Shown: positions 1-10,613 of the stretch, in pieces
Position numbering within the stretch: position 1 is the stretch's first letter
How the letters are laid out: each line of letters starts with the position of its first letter
Assembly: GCA_903813345.2 (NCBI GenBank)
Contig: CAIIXF020000004.1
Location: forward strand, 12,174,196-12,238,195
From: Owenia fusiformis
Taxonomy: Eukaryota; Annelida; Polychaeta; Sabellida; Oweniidae
Direction: 5' to 3'
DNA length: 64,000 nucleotides
Notes under the pieces: model-generated
Told to the model about the DNA's origin: nothing
What the model saw: only the letters and a program-made list of their open reading frames with translations
The model's database searches: none
Program-made: the position numbers and the translations under genes

Positions 1-405
1 ATACATTGTCATCCTCAACAACTTGTTCATTCCAAGTGCTTTGGAGATTACAATCTTTTAAAATATTATGAACCTTACTTGACCAAGTATTTTTAAATCC
101 TAAACTGTACATTTCATAGTCATAAGAAGGAGGTTATCTGGACAAAGTTGTATAAGCCATATCCAATATTTAATAAGATGAATATCAAAGCACAAACTAA
201 GGGGAAAACGACCCAGCTCTCCATAGACTGCTAGGGTTGCAGTTGATGTTTTCACACCAAGAATGCTTTTTAAAAAGGACAGGTGAATAGTTTCAAGTGA
301 CTTGATATGTTTTTTACTTGACCATATTTCTGAACCATACATCAAAATTGGTTGGACAATTAAGTGAATCAAATAAATGTAAGGCACCTGATATGGGAAT
401 GTCAT
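1..405 (-). mobile_element. LINE (non-LTR retrotransposon) C-terminal fragment
   Basis: On the minus strand the translation carries a run typical of the region just after the reverse-transcriptase palm in several LINE clades: a 'PILMYGSEIW' motif, then 'FLKSILGVK', then 'AVYGELGRFPL'. The open frame covers 100-405 and the fragment probably continues past the left edge of the window. No catalytic YxDD box is visible in the part present. This is a 5'- or edge-truncated copy, not a host gene. The clade cannot be assigned from so short a piece. Confidence 0.8.
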
Positions 406-1479
406 TAAACTTATTGTTTGTTATATTGTTGCTTTATTTTGAATAAAGCTTTTCTAGATTGTTCTTTAAGATAGCATATTTGTTTATCGAAATTATTTAT
501 AGTACTTGATAAAAACAAAATATTTATATTGGGATAACATATGTCAGAATACCTAAAAACTAGATTTTCATTAGACAAGTCTCTAGCTGTTACAGATACT
601 GAAATAATTCAAATCAAAACTAAGGTGCTATTTCGCTTGCATATCAAACTCATAAAATAAAAATAAAAGTGTCTCAAATTCCAGGATTTTCAGCTAAATA
701 TCATAAATTAATAGATTACTTAATACATTCAAAATGACAACATCAACTGAATTTGTGAAATGAAGATTTAATAAATATTTTATGAGAAGTGTAAGGTAAG
801 TACAGTGAAAATGCATTTCATTTTTTGAATAAACTTCTGCTCTTTTTATGAAGGATGATTTCTTATATTATTTTAAAATATTCAACAATCAGATGCACTA
901 GTATGATAAATGATAGCCTCAAAATTAATTGTAATTTATTCAGGTAAATGTTAAATTAAAACAAGGATATTATCTCTTTGTGACATAACATTACCTAGGT
1001 AACTTGCTTATCAATCAAATGACCACAGTGAAATATTATAGGGAATAATATATTCGTTTTTAGATGCAAAATATTTGTTTATTTTTGATTGCTTGTTGTT
1101 TGGCCAACAACTGTGCAGTCTCTGACATGTTATTTTTGATTTAAATATCCCTCCCTATACTTTAAACTTAAATTTTTTTGAAAATAAAATGCATGGGTAC
1201 TATATCTAAAATATTATATATTTTTCATATGATATAATATTGCACTGTGGTTCTTTGATCGCTTATAATAAGGATTAATAGATTTCACTTGATCTTTTTA
1301 TTTATCTGTATCTTTAATTTTCTATGTGATACAATTTATATCTTATAAATAATTCAAAATGGTGTATGATATATTGAAATAAACATTGCAATATGAAAAG
1401 ATGACCATCAGCTGACTTAACAAGTAATTAGTATGTTAAAATAGACTGCCTACTGTGTCTAAACAGGGCCAACATAGTA
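406..1479. other. AT-rich intergenic stretch, nothing recognised
   Basis: No coding similarity, tRNA or tandem array was seen. A good splice donor (AAG followed by GTAAGTAC) lies near 812 on the plus strand. It could end a 5' untranslated exon of the GIY-YIG-like gene that starts coding at 1867, but nothing else supports this. Confidence 0.4.
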
Positions 1480-2633
1480 CAGCAGATCGTTTTAGTTCAT
1501 GTATTTTAATATAATATTCATAGTTACTAATAGTAGGGTAAGTAATCAACACAAGCTTGGCAAGTGAACCGTTTACAGTGTTGCATATACTCATGACTTA
1601 ATGAAACAGCAGAATAGATGTTTAAAATTCACATTCACACTTCAGGAGTTCCATATTTTTGTATTGTATCAGGATTATTGCAAGGATCTAAATATATGAG
1701 AGGCAAACTTTGAAATACAGGTGAGGCAAAACTTTGGTGAGCCAAACAGGATATAAACATTAAATGTTGGCGAGGCAATCACTGAAAATGTAAAGATCCA
1801 ATCAAAAATCAATAAAAAACAAGTTTTTCTATATTTCAGATTGAATTCTGTGCAGCTTTACCATAGATGTCAAAAATGTCTGTTTATGTCATATACGACC
1901 TTGACAATAACTGTTTCAAAATAGGAAAGAGCGATGATGTTGAAGGACGTTTAAGTGAGATCCGTGAGCAACACCCGAGAGCAGTCGAAGTGATGAGACA
2001 AACAGTTAGAACTGAGCATGCCTCCGCTGCCGAATCTGCGGCTCATTCAAGGTCAGGGAAATAAATATTAGGAAGGAAGCTACGTGTTTTAAAATAAATC
2101 CAATGGCCCTACACAAGAAAGGAAATCTTATACTATACAAGTTAAGATCCAGATATTCTGATAAAAATGCTCTCATTTCTTTATTTTTGGAAGTTATTGC
2201 TTGTAATTTGGACAGACAAAAGATAATTTATTTTGGCAAAAGATATAAAAAATATAAATTTTATTCCTTCATAACTCTCCTCACGGGAGAACTTTTTTTT
2301 CTTTGCCATGGTAACGGCACCTGTATAAAGCCAAATTTTTACCATCAGAAATTCAGAGCTCCCTCAAAATATTTAGATTTGAATACTTGAAGGAGGGAAC
2401 ATTTGTATGGGTTTTATAGAACTTGTTCATGTGAAAATACTCTTGACAGAGTTTGTTTACTTGACCGATTACAATAATACAACTAAATCAAAAGTGTTTT
2501 TGATAACTTTGGAAAATAATGTTTCGATGATATTGTTACAGCAGATCGTTTTAGTTCATGTATTTTAATTCAATATTCATATTTACTATTAATAGGGTAA
2601 GTCATCAACACAAGCTTGGCTAGTGAACCGTTT
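1480..2633. repeat. Pair of about 95-bp direct repeats flanking the first exon of the GIY-YIG-like gene
   Basis: Segments 1480-1574 and 2538-2633 are near-identical direct repeats that share 'AGCAGATCGTTTTAGTTCAT' and end with 'AGTGAACCGTTT'. They are offset by 1059 bp and differ by a few substitutions and small indels. Between them lies the first coding exon (1867-2051). They may be remnants of a small mobile element or the product of a local duplication. Confidence 0.7.
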
Positions 2634-4091
2634 TGTGAAGTTTTTAGTTGCTTAGTTAAGAAATTTAAGGCTTTGATTTTACCTTTATATTTCTTTACAT
2701 CTATTTTGTTCCTTGCATAAACCAGGAAGCAGGAGCATTCTACAGAAGTATTTGAGCAGCTTCTTTGTGACTGTTAACTTAACCAGAACAACGGCAACGC
2801 CAAAGCGTAGCGAATCCCATCGAACAGAAATGGCTGGCATTTTTACAAACGAAGCGCAAATATCATAAAACAACACACCAGAAAGGCCACCATTTTCAAA
2901 ATGGTTGCTCACTAGCCAAGTTGTCATCAGAAGAAATAATATGCTTTTAAGTAGCCACCTCTAAAATTTTTGAAAAATCGCACACATGCTTGTAAAATAA
3001 CACACATAAAAATGGTGGCCATTTTTCAAAATGGCCGACTACTCCCTAAAGTTTTATTAGACAATGTGCCCTGCTTAAAGTATTCACATATCAAATATGA
3101 ACAAAATCGCTCCACTACTTTTCGAGTTATAGTAAAATACGTTAAAATGGCGGCCATTTTTCAAAATTGTTTTCAAAATGGCCGCCTTCTACCAAAAGTG
3201 TCATAGGACAGTGTGCCATGCTTATAGTATTCACATACCAAATATGAACAAAATCGCTCCACTACTTTTCGAGTTATAGTAAAATACGTTAAAATGGCGG
3301 CCATTTTGAAAAATGGCCACCTTCTACCAAAAGTGTCTTTAGACAGTGTGCAATGCTTATAGTATCCACATACCAAATATAAACAAAATCGCTCCACTAC
3401 TTTTTGAGTTACAGCAAAAATCGTAAAATAAAGAGTAAAGGCCGCCATTTTTCAAGATGGCTGCCATGTGCTTCTTTAATATCTACATTTGTAGCATTAT
3501 TAACGTCCTTTATAATTTTTTTACATTTAAAACATATTGCTATTACAGTTTACATATTGCACCTAAATTACTGTAAAATCGTCACTAAAATGGCCGCCAT
3601 TTTGAAATGAGCGGCCATTTTGAAAATCGGCTTTCGAGCAGAACTTCTTACCCTATAGGGTATATGTGTACAAAATATGAACAAAATCTGGCCAACCGTA
3701 TTTGAGTTATTGCCCGGACGGACGGACGGACGGACAGACGGACGGACGGACGGACGGACGGACGGACGTACAGACGTACGTACGGACGGACGGACGGACG
3801 GACGGACGGAGGCGTTCCCTATATCCCTCCGAACTTCGTTCGATGGGATAAAAATCAAGTTTGTTTTAATGACTATTTCACTCCAACTTTAAACCTTAAC
3901 ATTTTCTAAGAAAGTCTTTAAAAATCAAAGTTTTTATTTTCAAATTATTTTTCAGGGTCCAGACACGTCTCAATATGGTGCCAATATGTATCGATCCTAA
4001 TGACTCTGATTGGTTTAAACCATCAATTAGAGGAATAACAAAAAGGACAATAGAACAGACAATAAAAGAAGCTATCATACAGTACACATAG
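1867..4091 (+). CDS. Stand-alone GIY-YIG nuclease-like protein (T5orf172/MUG113 style), copy 1, two exons
   Basis: Exon 1 is 1867-2051 and exon 2 is 3956-4091, joined in phase 2, giving 106 residues. The donor (AAG then GTCAGG) is weak; the acceptor TTTTTCAG is good. Seen: 'YVIYDLDNNCFKIGKS' at residues 7-22, which fits the Y...KIG strand pair of T5orf172-type GIY-YIG domains; R28 in the following helix; E56 in 'AAESAAHSR', fitting the metal-binding Glu; and a 'DSDWFK' C-terminal motif at 78-83. Family knowledge: these domains are small nucleases of phages, giant viruses, bacteria and some eukaryotes, usually fused to other domains; here the domain is the whole protein. No signal peptide or membrane segment is visible. 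The intron holds an ATGGCGGCC satellite element. The paralogue at 7960 supports the exon model. Nuclease activity is inferred. A short uncharacterised domain with a KIG motif is the alternative. Confidence 0.72.
2885..3850. repeat. Satellite element with ATGGCGGCC palindromes, CGGA array and terminal hairpin (copy A)
   Basis: From about 2885 to 3625 a unit of roughly 120-130 bp repeats. It contains 'AATATGAACAAAATCGCTCC', a run 'GAGTTATAGTAAAA' and the palindrome 'AAAATGGCGGCCATTTT'. It is followed by a (CGGA)n microsatellite (about 3716-3810) and ends in a hairpin at 3822-3850 (TATCCC, CGAAC, loop TTC, GTTCG, GGGATA). The same order of parts, with a Penelope-like open frame in the middle, is seen at 12240-15513 on the opposite reading sense, so this looks like a short non-autonomous copy lying in the intron of the GIY-YIG-like gene. 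Confidence 0.75.
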
Positions 4092-4431
4092 ATGGCGCTT
4101 TGGTTAGTAAACTTATCAGGTCCTGTGATGAATCATGTAACAAAAAATAATATGATGGTTTATATTATAATTTCAATTAGGGACAATATTCCCCACTCAA
4201 CAGCTAGTAAAATATCATATTTTCTATTAGTGGGTTAAAGCTTATCATTATCAATTATTTCTAAGAAAGGTTTTTGGCTACCTTTGTCAATTGCAGTACT
4301 TTGTCAATATGCAGTAAGTTAAAGTGTGTTGGAACTACGCTAATGTGAAAAAAATTGTATTGATCATTTGTTAAGGATCTTAACTTAGGCATTTTATGAT
4401 TGAAATCATTTTTGACTTATCAGACTAATAT

Positions 4432-4685
4432 AGGAGGATTGGCTCCCAGAGTGCAACATCGATATTTTTGCCATATATGGGCATGTCGTGATTACAAAAT
4501 TTGAATTCAAACAGCCGCCATTTTGTTCGCTTCAGCATTTGGATCATGAATTTTGGTCTTATTTTCAAAAAAATCCCAAAACTCATAAGAAATGATCGAG
4601 AAATTGGTTCAGTTATAATTTCAGAAATTTACGAAATATTGACGAAAATATAGTTGAATTTCGATCCTGGAAGCCAATCCTTCTC
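4432..4685. mobile_element. MITE with AGGAGGATTGGCTCCCAG ends, copy 1
   Basis: About 254 bp bounded by inverted ends: left 'AGGAGGATTGGCTCCCAG', right 'CTGGAAGCCAATCCTTCT'. It is flanked by CAGACTAATAT and CAGACTGATAT, an imperfect target duplication. A younger copy of the family lies at 63440-63744 in the opposite orientation and shares internal words such as 'TTTTGGTCTTATTT' in reverse complement. No coding capacity. Confidence 0.75.
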
Positions 4686-5810
4686 GCAGACTGATATAAG
4701 ATGCTAACATGTGTAGAACATGATGTAAATATCACTAGACAGAGGTCAACATTAGATAAACAGGATCATGGCCTGAGGGACAAAGTTATTTCAAAATAAA
4801 AAAATAGAGGTGGAGGAAATTTGGATGGGGAGTGTAACATGGATGGCAATATCCATATTTCTTTTACGCCATCATATTCTAAATTTCTAATTTTTCTTAT
4901 TTATAAGATTTTCAGTAAGCAAAAGACAAATAAAAAGGGCATTTCAATTTTCATGTTCCATTGCCATCTTAAAAGAAAATAATGTTATCGACTCTTAAAT
5001 TGCATATATAATATATATAGAGAGATATTCAGTCTTGTACAAATGTAAAGTATTTATAGCTTGTATTGTATTTAGAGCTTATGTATAGATAAATAGCAAA
5101 GACAGTGTTCTCCTAGGATTTTATCGGCTGAGCTCAAAATTATATCCATTCCATTTTGAATGTCAAAAATTGGTCAAAATCTCCTAAATTTTTCACAATT
5201 TTCTGAGTTTTCTATTTTCTCAACTTCAGGGTTTCAATTTCAACTAAAAATGGCAATTTCATTTTCTCAAGTATAGCAACCTATTGTCTTGATACTTGGG
5301 GGTTCACTGTACAATAAATATATGCCTTAATGTATACAATAAAGTTCTCTCTATGGGTATACTTGGAACTCAGTCAATATATTGCTAGATGTCCACAATA
5401 TGTTTGGAAGAAGTTAAAAAAAAGGTCAATTTAACTTTGTGGAAAAGCTAATTTAAGGAAATTACTCATAATACTCACAGTTTGAAAGATATCTATGAGG
5501 GAAGGTGACTTATTATCAACAGTTATGTGAGTACAAAGTTGATTCTTTCATAATTTAAAGACTTGATTTTTCACTTTTCACAATTCAAGAGAAAATCAAA
5601 TAAACATTTTAAAAGTGTGTGATTTTGGGGAGAGGGCAGCCTTTATGGTGACCATACTAAAATTAATTTTGTTTTTCTACAACTGCTGATAACTTGACAC
5701 CATCCCCAGGTATTTACTTTTTGGGTGTAGGGGAGAGGGGGGATCACTGTTAAACATACATTGTGATTCAGTATGCCTTTGTACGGAAAACATTACCACA
5801 CTGACAATGC
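4686..5810. other. Intergenic, nothing recognised
   Basis: AT-rich single-copy-looking sequence. No open frame with recognisable similarity, no tandem repeat and no RNA gene was seen. Confidence 0.4.
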
Positions 5811-5995
5811 GGTAAAACCTGTATATTGTGAACACCTATGGAGCCACAAAAAAGTGTTCAATGTGGGTAGGTGTTCACTACAGAGAAGGGATTTTATGCA
5901 GGAGTCAATGTAAAATGTGTCTTGAAGTGGTGTTCATAATACAAAGCACAGGTGTTCACAAAACAGAGGTGTTCACTATGACAGGTTTTACTGTG
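5811..5995. mobile_element. MITE with GTAAAACCTGT ends and GTGTTCA words, copy 1
   Basis: About 185 bp with inverted ends 'GGTAAAACCTGTAT' and 'GACAGGTTTTACTG'. It is full of GTGTTCA or TGTGAACA words, which make subterminal repeats. Other copies are at 8228-8340, 19875-20017 and 20146-20327. It has no coding capacity; the open frame across it is chance. Confidence 0.75.
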
Positions 5996-6010
5996 GTCCC
6001 TTACTGTACA

Positions 6011-7340
6011 GTATGAATGTTAGTGTTAAATTTGGGACAAGTGCCAGACTATTATATCATTTCATAAATCATGACCTATCATTTGAGGTATAGCCAGGCA
6101 TAATGTAGCAATAGGTGAGGCAATCAAGGCAGGTGAGGCAAACGGGGCACCACTATTTTACCATCAAAGTAATATTCAGACCACTTTTTACTGAAACAGT
6201 TTAATGATCTACAAAAGCAGCTATTTATCTTTTATGTTATATTTGCCTCACCTATTTAAATTTGCCTCACCTGTTTTCAGGCTTAGCTATGCCTCTGATC
6301 ATGATTAATAAGCCATGGATAACCAAGAGATATACATAATATGTAGAAAAAACAGGACATAATGTATAATAATATTTTAGAAATAAGAAATGTAATACTA
6401 CACTGTTGTTGTCTACAAGTTTTGAGTTTTTATAAATAATTTGAAAATCATTTATTCTAACTTTCTAAAACACTTTTTCATACAAGGCATTAATGTGACA
6501 AAATATCACAACTTTGATAGTTATTGGAAACTGTTACAGACGCCAACATCCAAACATCGAATGCTGACTGCCCAACGCTATCCACAAAAAGTTGGTGATG
6601 ACATAACAAGTTATCATTTAATGAACAATATAATCTCGTATATTCATGAATGCATTTTCGTAAGTAAAACATGAAAGTTGAGAGGAAATTAACCTCCTCA
6701 ATCCCTGGCTCTACAATTGGTTGAAACTAGAGAATCTTTCATTTTTGCCACCTTTTGACATTTTACTACATATCAATACAACTTGAGATGTTCAACTTAG
6801 TAAAATTGGACGGCAGAGATAATTTCTACTCATTTTAAAACAATTTTTGTGTAAATTGTATGAACATTTTTCAAATAAGAGCAATTTTAGTGAACATATT
6901 TGTGACGAATTTTCTCATCACTCTGGGTTTCAAGGTCATTTCAGAGGTGACGAGAATTCTCGTCACTCCAGGTAGTCAAGAGGTTAAATATATTTTGGGG
7001 CAAACAGTACAGACCTACTAGGGTTCACTTACAGCAACCTTTAACAAGCATTGTCATAATGACATAACCCTATTAAGAATAAGTGGTATCGATTTCTAAG
7101 AACTGAAGGTATGCCAACTAATCAAAACATTGTTCGATTTGGATTTATTAACCAATCAAAACAAAAGCTCTTATCTCAATCGATTAACTAAAGTAAAAAA
7201 TTCAAGTGGTCGCATATCTTAGTTATAACATGATTATGTAGGGGTGCAATTTTTTCAATAAATTGATTGGTTGTATTTTATTTATATCTATCGACATACA
7301 TTATAAAATTAAATATCAGTCATTGTTTAAGATACAATTG
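6011..7340. other. Intergenic, with one orphan candidate exon
   Basis: Mostly featureless AT-rich DNA. Positions 6487-6659 form an open segment between a possible acceptor (CATACAAG) and a perfect donor (GTAAGT at 6660). Its translation ('HNFDSYWKLLQ', 'KHRMLTAQRYPQKVGDD') looks protein-like, but I do not recognise it. Its phase does not join the coding exon at 7960, so if real it is either untranslated there or belongs to another gene. Confidence 0.3.
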
Positions 7341-7959
7341 ACATAAAGAACAGGGAAAGTCGGGACAAGGGAGGACCAAGACTAGGTTCTAAGAAGTACC
7401 ATTACTACATATCTGAAAAGTAAGTATTTAATTTATGACTTACATATAATATTTAAGGTGGGTTGATTTTTGGAATGTTCAAAATGTTATTTTATTTGCA
7501 CTGAAAAACCATTTCGATAAAATATCAAATTGAATTTGCTTTCATCCTAAGTCCTCCAAAATTGATGTAACATTAATTGTAAGCTGAGGATGAAAGCAGT
7601 CCCCCCCCCCTCTGCAGGCATTATTGGTTCCTTTTTGAATTGGTCCTCATTTAGTTCTTGTAATGTATGCAATCCTACACATCAAGCCCTACATTGTTTT
7701 ATTACAATTAGAGACAACATGCAAAATGAATGAAAATTGCTAAAAACAATTTAGGTAGATGAAATAAAATTGATCTATTCTGCTCCTAGGAAATGATGTA
7801 CATATTCCCTCTGATTTTATCTTAACCAAACCCTGAATGAGATATGTATATTTCATGTGATATGGGAAATACATCATAGAAAGCAACCAATCAAATCACT
7901 AGATTTCTACATAGTATGTGATAGTATATACAGTAATATCAATATCTTATAGAGAAACT

Positions 7960-8703
7960 ATGGTGGCATCTATATATGTGTTTTACGATGAAGCCAATGG
8001 GTACTTCAAGATTGGCCAAAGCGTTGATGTAGGACGGAGACTACATGAAGTACGATCGCGGCATCCACATACTGTTGAAGTCATGAGATGCCCGGTGGGA
8101 CCTGGCATGGAGTTAATTGCGGAGAATTCTGCACATTCACAGTATGGAATTTTATCGATATTATAATGTATAGATAAATATCAAATATCATTTTTTGTCA
8201 TTTTTTTAACAAGAATCAAGTTATCACTAGATATAAGGTTTTTATACAGAATTCAAGTAAGGATGCTCAGAGGAAAGGTGTTTATAAGGGACAGGTGTTA
8301 ACTAGAGAAAGGTGTTCATGTCTATAGGTTTTACTGTACATACATATAGTATACTATTCTCCCACACTTTTCCTCAAGGTGCAAAATTCTGATGGAGTTG
8401 GTCAAAATATGCACATTTTAAATGATTTATTTCATTTTTAACTAAGTGTAATAGATAGGTTTTCAGGTGAATGCTAGCCCATTTTCATATTCCTCACTTG
8501 GTTCAATGTGGTGAGAACATTATATATACTATTACTTGTATATTTATAAAATCTCAGACAAATATAATTTTTCCAGAGTGCAGATCCGGCTGGGAATGCA
8601 GAAAGTTCAATACGATCAGAATGATTCTGATTGGTTCAAAAACCCACAGGGCTATTCTGCGGCCCAAGTGGTGGCAGTAGTGACATCAGCCATTGGTCAG
8701 TAG
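7960..8703 (+). CDS. Stand-alone GIY-YIG nuclease-like protein (T5orf172/MUG113 style), copy 2, two exons
   Basis: Exon 1 is 7960-8141 and exon 2 is 8577-8703, joined in phase 2, giving 102 residues. Seen: 'YVFYDEANGYFKIGQS' at 6-21, RR at 26-27, 'AENSAHSQ' with E55, and 'DQNDSDWFK' at 74-82. All align one to one with the copy at 1867, and the intron interrupts the same place after 'AHS'. I chose the ATG at 7960 because it matches the start of copy 1 and sits just behind a possible acceptor (TTATAG at 7951). An earlier in-frame ATG at 7918 is less likely. A possible 5' untranslated exon ends at a GTAAGTAT donor at 7420. The C-terminal tail differs most between the paralogues. A MITE half lies in the intron. 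Function as a nuclease is inferred from the motif set only. Confidence 0.72.
8228..8340. mobile_element. Partial GTAAAACCTGT-type MITE
   Basis: The right end 'TATAGGTTTTACTGTA' and two GTGTTCA-type words identify a truncated or decayed copy of the family seen at 5811. It lies in the intron of the second GIY-YIG-like gene. Confidence 0.55.
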
Positions 8704-10613
8704 AGAATGAACAACAAAGAACTGACTTGTAATTTTTCATGATTAAATGATTTCAGAGGGATAAAAGTTTGACTCTTTTGACCTGTAATTAGCAAATTTG
8801 CTACATTGCTAGGATCGGTAATTAATTTCCTGAAAATTGACTAATTTTGATCGATTATATTCAAACAGTCATAACTTTTTAACTAGTGATCAGATGTTCT
8901 ATGAAATTTTTAGGACATGCTGTCAATATATAGTTCTACCATTTCAAACCATCAAAACATAAATATTCCAGCAAAATAAAACAATAAAATAAAATAATAT
9001 TCTATATAATAATAAAAATAAAATAATACCATTCAAAAATCCAAATTAAATTATCTTTTTCACCTCGTTTCATCAAGTATCACTGTCCGAATCATTGCAT
9101 ATTTGATCAAAATTATCCTCAGTAGCCCAAATACATATGAGAGTTCGAGTTCTAGCAGTAGCTATTTTAAATTCCTTTTTCTTTATTTCAAATAATATTG
9201 GAAAAAAACATTGGTTTATTTTATGAAAAAGTCACGAAATATCATTAATTTCCTGTTTATGTTTTTGTTTCATCCCGTACAAACATAATCCACAAGGTTA
9301 GACATAGCCTGACATCTATGAATACAACGAAAAACTTATCAGCATAGCTCGTGTATAAAAGTTGACTATAGTCGACATGCCGCAGTTACCGATAGGATTA
9401 ATTAGTCGACGTGCCAGTCAAAAGAGTTAAACTGAATTATTATTTTCCAACATAAACAGCTAGATTTATGATGTGTGATGCTTTGCAGGTAATTAACAGC
9501 AATACTTGTAAAGAGGTTCACGACAATTTCAAAAATAATATAACTTTTACAGTCAGATGATATCAGTTGGATGTCAAGTAAATACATGTATAAAACTTAA
9601 GTGCAATATTTTATAATTTGAATGACAAGTTCACTTGAAAACTTAAGAGGTAAAGGATTGGAAAAAAGATTGAAAGCATATGCAAGAAATCATAGCCTAA
9701 GGTTGATAGAAATAATTTTAAAATAAAGATGGCATGGTAATCAATCTGTGTTTATTTATAAATATTCTCTTTGAAAAGATAATACTGGATTCTGTTGGTG
9801 CTGCCATCTTTATATATCGTCCCAGAACCTATGCAAGAAATAAATATTGAACTTCAAGTAATTTCTGGTGATATTTGATTTTTGTAAATTATGTATTTAC
9901 TACATGTATGTCTTTTTTCGCAATAAAAACTGTCAAGTAGGGCAGCCATCTCTGTAATATCATTACTTATTGGTAAATTATTCTAGCTTTATATTTTATA
10001 TCAAAGCTGTAAATGCCACTCTTACTGGTATAATCATGTGATAATAACAATATGTAACATGTGAGGCCCCTACACGATGCCGAAACGGCGCCGAATTATA
10101 TTGGCTGTGTAGGCAGCTTTTGCCAAGGGGTTTCTCATTTTTTTAAAATTCCAAAGTCACTTGACAAGTGCTCAGAATAATGAAAAATTGTATGATTTTG
10201 AAAGAACCTGTGGTCAACGTGGTTCACTCACACCCCCATACCCCCCCTGCCCCTTCACCCTTCTGGCCTGGTTTTGTGCTACTATTTTGAGTCTTTAGTC
10301 TCTAACTCTACTTGGGTTCTTGGCAAACAAATTCTCTGCAAGACAAAGGATGGAAGCAAAGCTAAAAGAACATTCAATACATGCTGCATCTTATTCCTGT
10401 CTATTAGATGTGGATTGAGTCACTAGACTGGTAACCATGGTAACTTCCTCCAGTGTTCAGATCAATGATTATGTTTCATTTGTAATTCCACCATTCCTCA
10501 ATCATTAATGCATTACAACGTGGAATTTGAAACAAATTGAGCCTAAAGCATATAGCACCAAATGCTGCTATAGAAACCAGGATAGAAGTGTTGCATAAAA
10601 ATTCAATCCCTAC
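8704..10613. other. No gene recognised; possible last intron of the PIX gene
   Basis: No exon encoding the GIT-binding domain or coiled coil expected at the C-terminus of a PIX protein could be found on the minus strand here. A short open run near 9070-9190 (-) ends in an acidic 'NDSDSDT' tail but has no clear acceptor. An AAAATAAAATAATA-rich patch lies at 8960-9030. Confidence 0.35.

Noticed and set aside
3568-3892. Open frames translating to PSVRPSVRPS or RTDGRTDG repeats
   Set aside because: They are translations of the (CGGA)n microsatellite and its flanking hairpin, open on both strands, not a gene.
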